A stretch of DNA of 64,000 bases, taken from NCBI GenBank assembly GCA_002686085.1, contig NZAC01000049.1, positions 62,001 to 126,000 of the forward strand, written 5' to 3'. A program made the translations under genes and the position numbers. This document shows, one piece after another, positions 61,480-64,000 of the stretch. The first letter of the stretch is position 1. The number at the start of each line of letters is the position of its first letter. Source of the DNA: Roseibacillus sp. (GTDB taxonomy: Bacteria; Verrucomicrobiota; Verrucomicrobiia; Verrucomicrobiales; Akkermansiaceae). The notes beneath the pieces were generated by a model. It had not been told where the DNA came from. It was given only the letters and a program-made list of their open reading frames with translations, and did no database searches.

Positions 61480-63360
61480 TTAGAGCTCCGAGTTTCGTTC
61501 AAGTCGGAGGAACTTGTAGGGATGGTTGTCCAGGATCAGCGGATCCCAGCCCTTGACGTCGGGGTGAATGAGGTAGTTACGGGTGTACCAGAAGAGGGGC
61601 AGGATGGGGGTCTCGGAGAGGAAGAGAGCCTCAGCCTCCTCCAGTATCCGGTAGCGTGCTCCGGGCTCACCGGTATTACCGGCCTTTTTCAAAAGGGCCT
61701 CAAAGTCTTCGTTATGCCAGCCCGTACGATTATTGCCGCCGTCCTTCATCCACATATCCAGAAATGTCAGAGGGTCCAGATAATCACCAATCCAACCTCC
61801 CGCCGCGAGGCCGTAATCCTTCTCGAACATGGTGGTGATATAGGACGTCCATTCCATTTGTTTGATCCGAACGCTTACTCCCAGATTGTCCTTCCACATC
61901 GCCTGTAAAGCCTCGGCGGTGGCCTTCGATGTTTCCTTGTCGGTGGTGAGATACTCAATTTCCGGGATTCCTTCGCCCCCTGGGTAACCAGCCTCAGCAA
62001 GGAGTTTGCGGGCTCCCTCCGGATCAAAGCCTATTGTCTTGGCCGGTCGGTAATCTCCGAAGGGCGGAACCAGCCCACCGGCTGGTTTCTGACCGCCTTT
62101 CAGGACGTTGGTAATCATGGACTGCTGGTCGATCGCCTTGGAGAAGGCCATGCGCACGCGCGGGTCGGTAAAGGGCTCCCGGGTGACATTTGCGCGGATA
62201 AAGTAGGTTCCCAGATAGAGCTCGTTGCGGACCTCGTCGGGATAGCGTTCCCGGGCATATTCAATCAGCTCAGGTGCCAGCGTGTAGGTGACGTGCATCT
62301 GCCCGTCAAAATACATCCGGTCCTCGGTGTACAGGTTTGAAATCGGCAGGTAGCGGATACCGTTGATGCCAACATTGGACCGGTCCCAGTAGCGGGGATT
62401 ACGCTCTACCTGGATATGGTCATTGAATTTCCAAGAGGTGAGAATGAAGGCCCCGTTGCTCACGATGTTCTTAGGCTTGGTCCAGTCGGTAAAGCGATCT
62501 CCAATTCTGCCGTGTTGAAGGATGCTGTGCTTGGGGACCGGATACCATGTGTAGTGCTTGGTGATCTCGGGAAGAAAGGCGATTGGAGAGTTGAGTTTTA
62601 CCTTCAGTGTGAAGGGGTCAGGTGCCGTGGCACCGAAATCAATCAGGTCCCAGAGATCCTTTCCGCTTTCCGCAAATTCCAGATTTTTTTGAATAAGGGT
62701 CTCGCGTACTTCCTGACTTACGTCTTCGGGCCACTCGAACAGCCCTGGATCTGATTGCAGGACGCGGATCTGCTCCGCCTTGAGGTGGTCGAGTCCTTTT
62801 TTGTTGAAGTCAGTTGATCCCTTCTCATTCGGACCAAAGTCGACTTTTTTCAGCGTCTCCCACTCCACCGGAAAGGATTCATCGTTGCGGCAGGTGAGGT
62901 AGGATCGCTGTGACTTGTGGTAGGGTTCCGCATCCCTGATGTAGTAAAGCATGAACGAATAATCCGAGGCCAGTGACGGGCTGAGGATACGGCGGAAGGA
63001 GAAGAGAAAATCCTCGGCGGTTAGGGGGGTGCCATCTGACCATTTGGCATCCTTGCGCAACTCAAAGACCCACTCGTCAGGTTTTTGGGGATCAGTCGGA
63101 TACCATTTCTCTGCTACTCCAGGCAATGCCACTCCGTCCTTCGAAGGGTGGCCGACCACCAGTCCCTCAAAAAGGGCTCTGATGATGTTACTCTCGAGGA
63201 CCCCGCTGACGATATGCGGATCCAAGCCCTTTGGCTCGGAAGTGTTGCCCATGATCAGGATGCCTTCTCTGGTGGCGCGATCGACCGCAGTCTCGCCTTG
63301 CTTACACGCTCCCGTGAAAAGAGAGGCTGTCAGCAGGCACAGGATCGTGAAGATACGCAT
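61480..63360 (-). CDS. oppA: Peptide-binding lipoprotein (OppA/SBP_bac_5 family)
   Basis: A 626-residue extracytoplasmic binding protein. ATG 63360 opens a lipoprotein signal (MRIFTILCLLTASLFTGAC); the frame is open to 63543 but would add a non-signal extension. Family motifs are EPKGLDPHIVSGVLESNIIRALFEGL, DAKWSDGTPLTAEDFLFSFRRIL, DPRVRMAFSKAIDQ and EIEYLTTDK. An insertion of about 90 residues around 140-230 makes it longer than typical OppA (about 540). The 63361-63629 gap to the divergent permease gene should contain both promoters; I see no distinctive site there. Confidence 0.9.
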   Translation of the reverse strand: MRIFTILCLLTASLFTGACKQGETAVDRATREGILIMGNTSEPKGLDPHIVSGVLESNIIRALFEGLVVGHPSKDGVALPGVAEKWYPTDPQKPDEWVFELRKDAKWSDGTPLTAEDFLFSFRRILSPSLASDYSFMLYYIRDAEPYHKSQRSYLTCRNDESFPVEWETLKKVDFGPNEKGSTDFNKKGLDHLKAEQIRVLQSDPGLFEWPEDVSQEVRETLIQKNLEFAESGKDLWDLIDFGATAPDPFTLKVKLNSPIAFLPEITKHYTWYPVPKHSILQHGRIGDRFTDWTKPKNIVSNGAFILTSWKFNDHIQVERNPRYWDRSNVGINGIRYLPISNLYTEDRMYFDGQMHVTYTLAPELIEYARERYPDEVRNELYLGTYFIRANVTREPFTDPRVRMAFSKAIDQQSMITNVLKGGQKPAGGLVPPFGDYRPAKTIGFDPEGARKLLAEAGYPGGEGIPEIEYLTTDKETSKATAEALQAMWKDNLGVSVRIKQMEWTSYITTMFEKDYGLAAGGWIGDYLDPLTFLDMWMKDGGNNRTGWHNEDFEALLKKAGNTGEPGARYRILEEAEALFLSETPILPLFWYTRNYLIHPDVKGWDPLILDNHPYKFLRLERNSEL

Positions 63361-63629
63361 GGGTGGAAGCTTTCCACGGTGTTTTGGGAAAGCTATTTGG
63401 GCGACACAGGGGAGCGAGAGCGCACTCCGAAGAGTAAGGGCGTTGAGAGCGAGCGCGCGCATTGGTGAGACGATGCAACAGATCTCCCCCTCTTGGCAAA
63501 GCTCTTTGCGGTATCGGCTGCTTTTTTGGCAAATTTCAGGCACATGTGAGGATGAATAGCCCGCAGGCTTGATTCGTCCCCCGGGGAGGCTAGAACCGGG
63601 AGGGTTCCTCCTCTTCGAGGCTCTATTCC

Positions 63630-64000
63630 ATGAAGGTTTATTTTCTCCGGCGTCTACTTCTGGTTCCTGTGACGCTGCTCGGGATTACGATGCTGGTTTT
63701 CATTCTGATGCGGGCTGCCCCGGGCGGGCCAGTGCAGAAGGATCTGCAGGAAATGATGGGGGCCGCTGCCAGTGAGCAAGGCGGGGTCTCGGGAATGAAG
63801 GAGTCAGAAGGGGTGGCAATCAGCCCGGAACAGCTTTTTGAGATTGAGGAGAAGCATCGGCGAGAGAAGGGAGCATTGCGCTCTTATTTCGAATGGGTGG
63901 GCGTGTTGCCCAGGGATGTGCAGCGGACCGCGCGGAGCTTCAAGAAGGGCGAGGTTAAGGTCTCGGTTCCGGTGCCTGGCACGATCATGGTTGCTGAGGT
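63630..64000 (+). CDS. OppB/YejB-type ABC permease, 3' truncated by the window end
   Basis: An open frame from ATG 63630 to the window end (123 codons, no stop). It starts MKVYFLRRLLLVPVTLLGITMLVFILMRAAPGGP, the first helix and loop typical of OppB/YejB permeases, then a charged stretch (EEKHRREKGALRSYFEWVGVLP) and VSVPVPGTIMVAE. The inserted segment after APGGP, with about 90 residues before the next expected helix, resembles the YejB subgroup. It is divergent from oppABC, so two peptide transporter operons share this intergenic region. ATPase genes may lie beyond the window. Confidence 0.85.
   Translation, partial: MKVYFLRRLLLVPVTLLGITMLVFILMRAAPGGPVQKDLQEMMGAAASEQGGVSGMKESEGVAISPEQLFEIEEKHRREKGALRSYFEWVGVLPRDVQRTARSFKKGEVKVSVPVPGTIMVAE

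Overview
The window looks like chromosomal DNA of a Verrucomicrobiota bacterium, probably aerobic and marine; the phylum is an inference. Support comes from the gene content: a DUF1592-type cytochrome with a DUF1552 protein, DUF1080 and ThuA proteins, several Gfo/Idh/MocA oxidoreductases and TIM-barrel sugar isomerases, a complete alternative complex III (ACIII) cluster next to a caa3/aa3-type oxidase, and a C30-carotenoid-type cluster. Coding density is high. I saw no rRNA, tRNA, CRISPR array or transposase.

Layout. 1-7.3 kb: a partial DUF1080 gene, a redoxin with a copper-monooxygenase/cytochrome c/EF-hand protein, an exported tricorn-like protease and a lactonase-like amidohydrolase. 7.4-10.9 kb: phosphatase, GT4 synthase and (alpha/alpha)6 hydrolase, a probable sucrose or mannosylfructose solute module. 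10.9-14.1 kb (minus strand): uronate epimerase-like protein, aldo/keto reductase and TIM-barrel isomerase, so sugar-acid catabolism. 14.2-21.3 kb: DUF1592/DUF1552 pair and a large hybrid histidine kinase. 21.4-23.2 kb: a class IV aminotransferase and a Phd/PIN toxin-antitoxin pair with unusual spacing. 23.3-32.6 kb: aldehyde dehydrogenase, two CrtI-family flavoenzymes, CrtQ-like glycosyltransferase, CrtO-like acyltransferase, MMPL exporter and LolA-like carrier. Together they resemble a staphyloxanthin-like pathway joined to a polyene-type export module. 32.7-40.5 kb: xylA, a tandem structured repeat, xylB, a TIM-barrel isomerase, two Gfo/Idh/MocA enzymes and a ThuA protein.

40.7-58.6 kb is a respiratory supercluster: actABCDEF, a monoheme cytochrome c, a CcoN-like protein that has lost the catalytic histidine motifs, a CcoO-like cytochrome, a second monoheme cytochrome paralogous to the first, then ctaD, a subunit III gene with a roughly 435-residue insertion, subunit IV, two small membrane proteins and ctaC. 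Electrons would pass from quinol through ACIII to the cytochromes c and on to the oxidase. Two identical CRP/FNR-type palindromes lie just upstream of actA.

58.7-64 kb: radC, a minus-strand peptide ABC transporter (binding lipoprotein and two permeases, no ATPase in view), and the start of a divergent second permease that runs off the end.

The most unusual items are the histidine-stripped oxidase-like subunit, the interrupted subunit III, the carotenoid-plus-export cluster, the tandem structured repeat between xylA and xylB, and the twin palindromes before actA.
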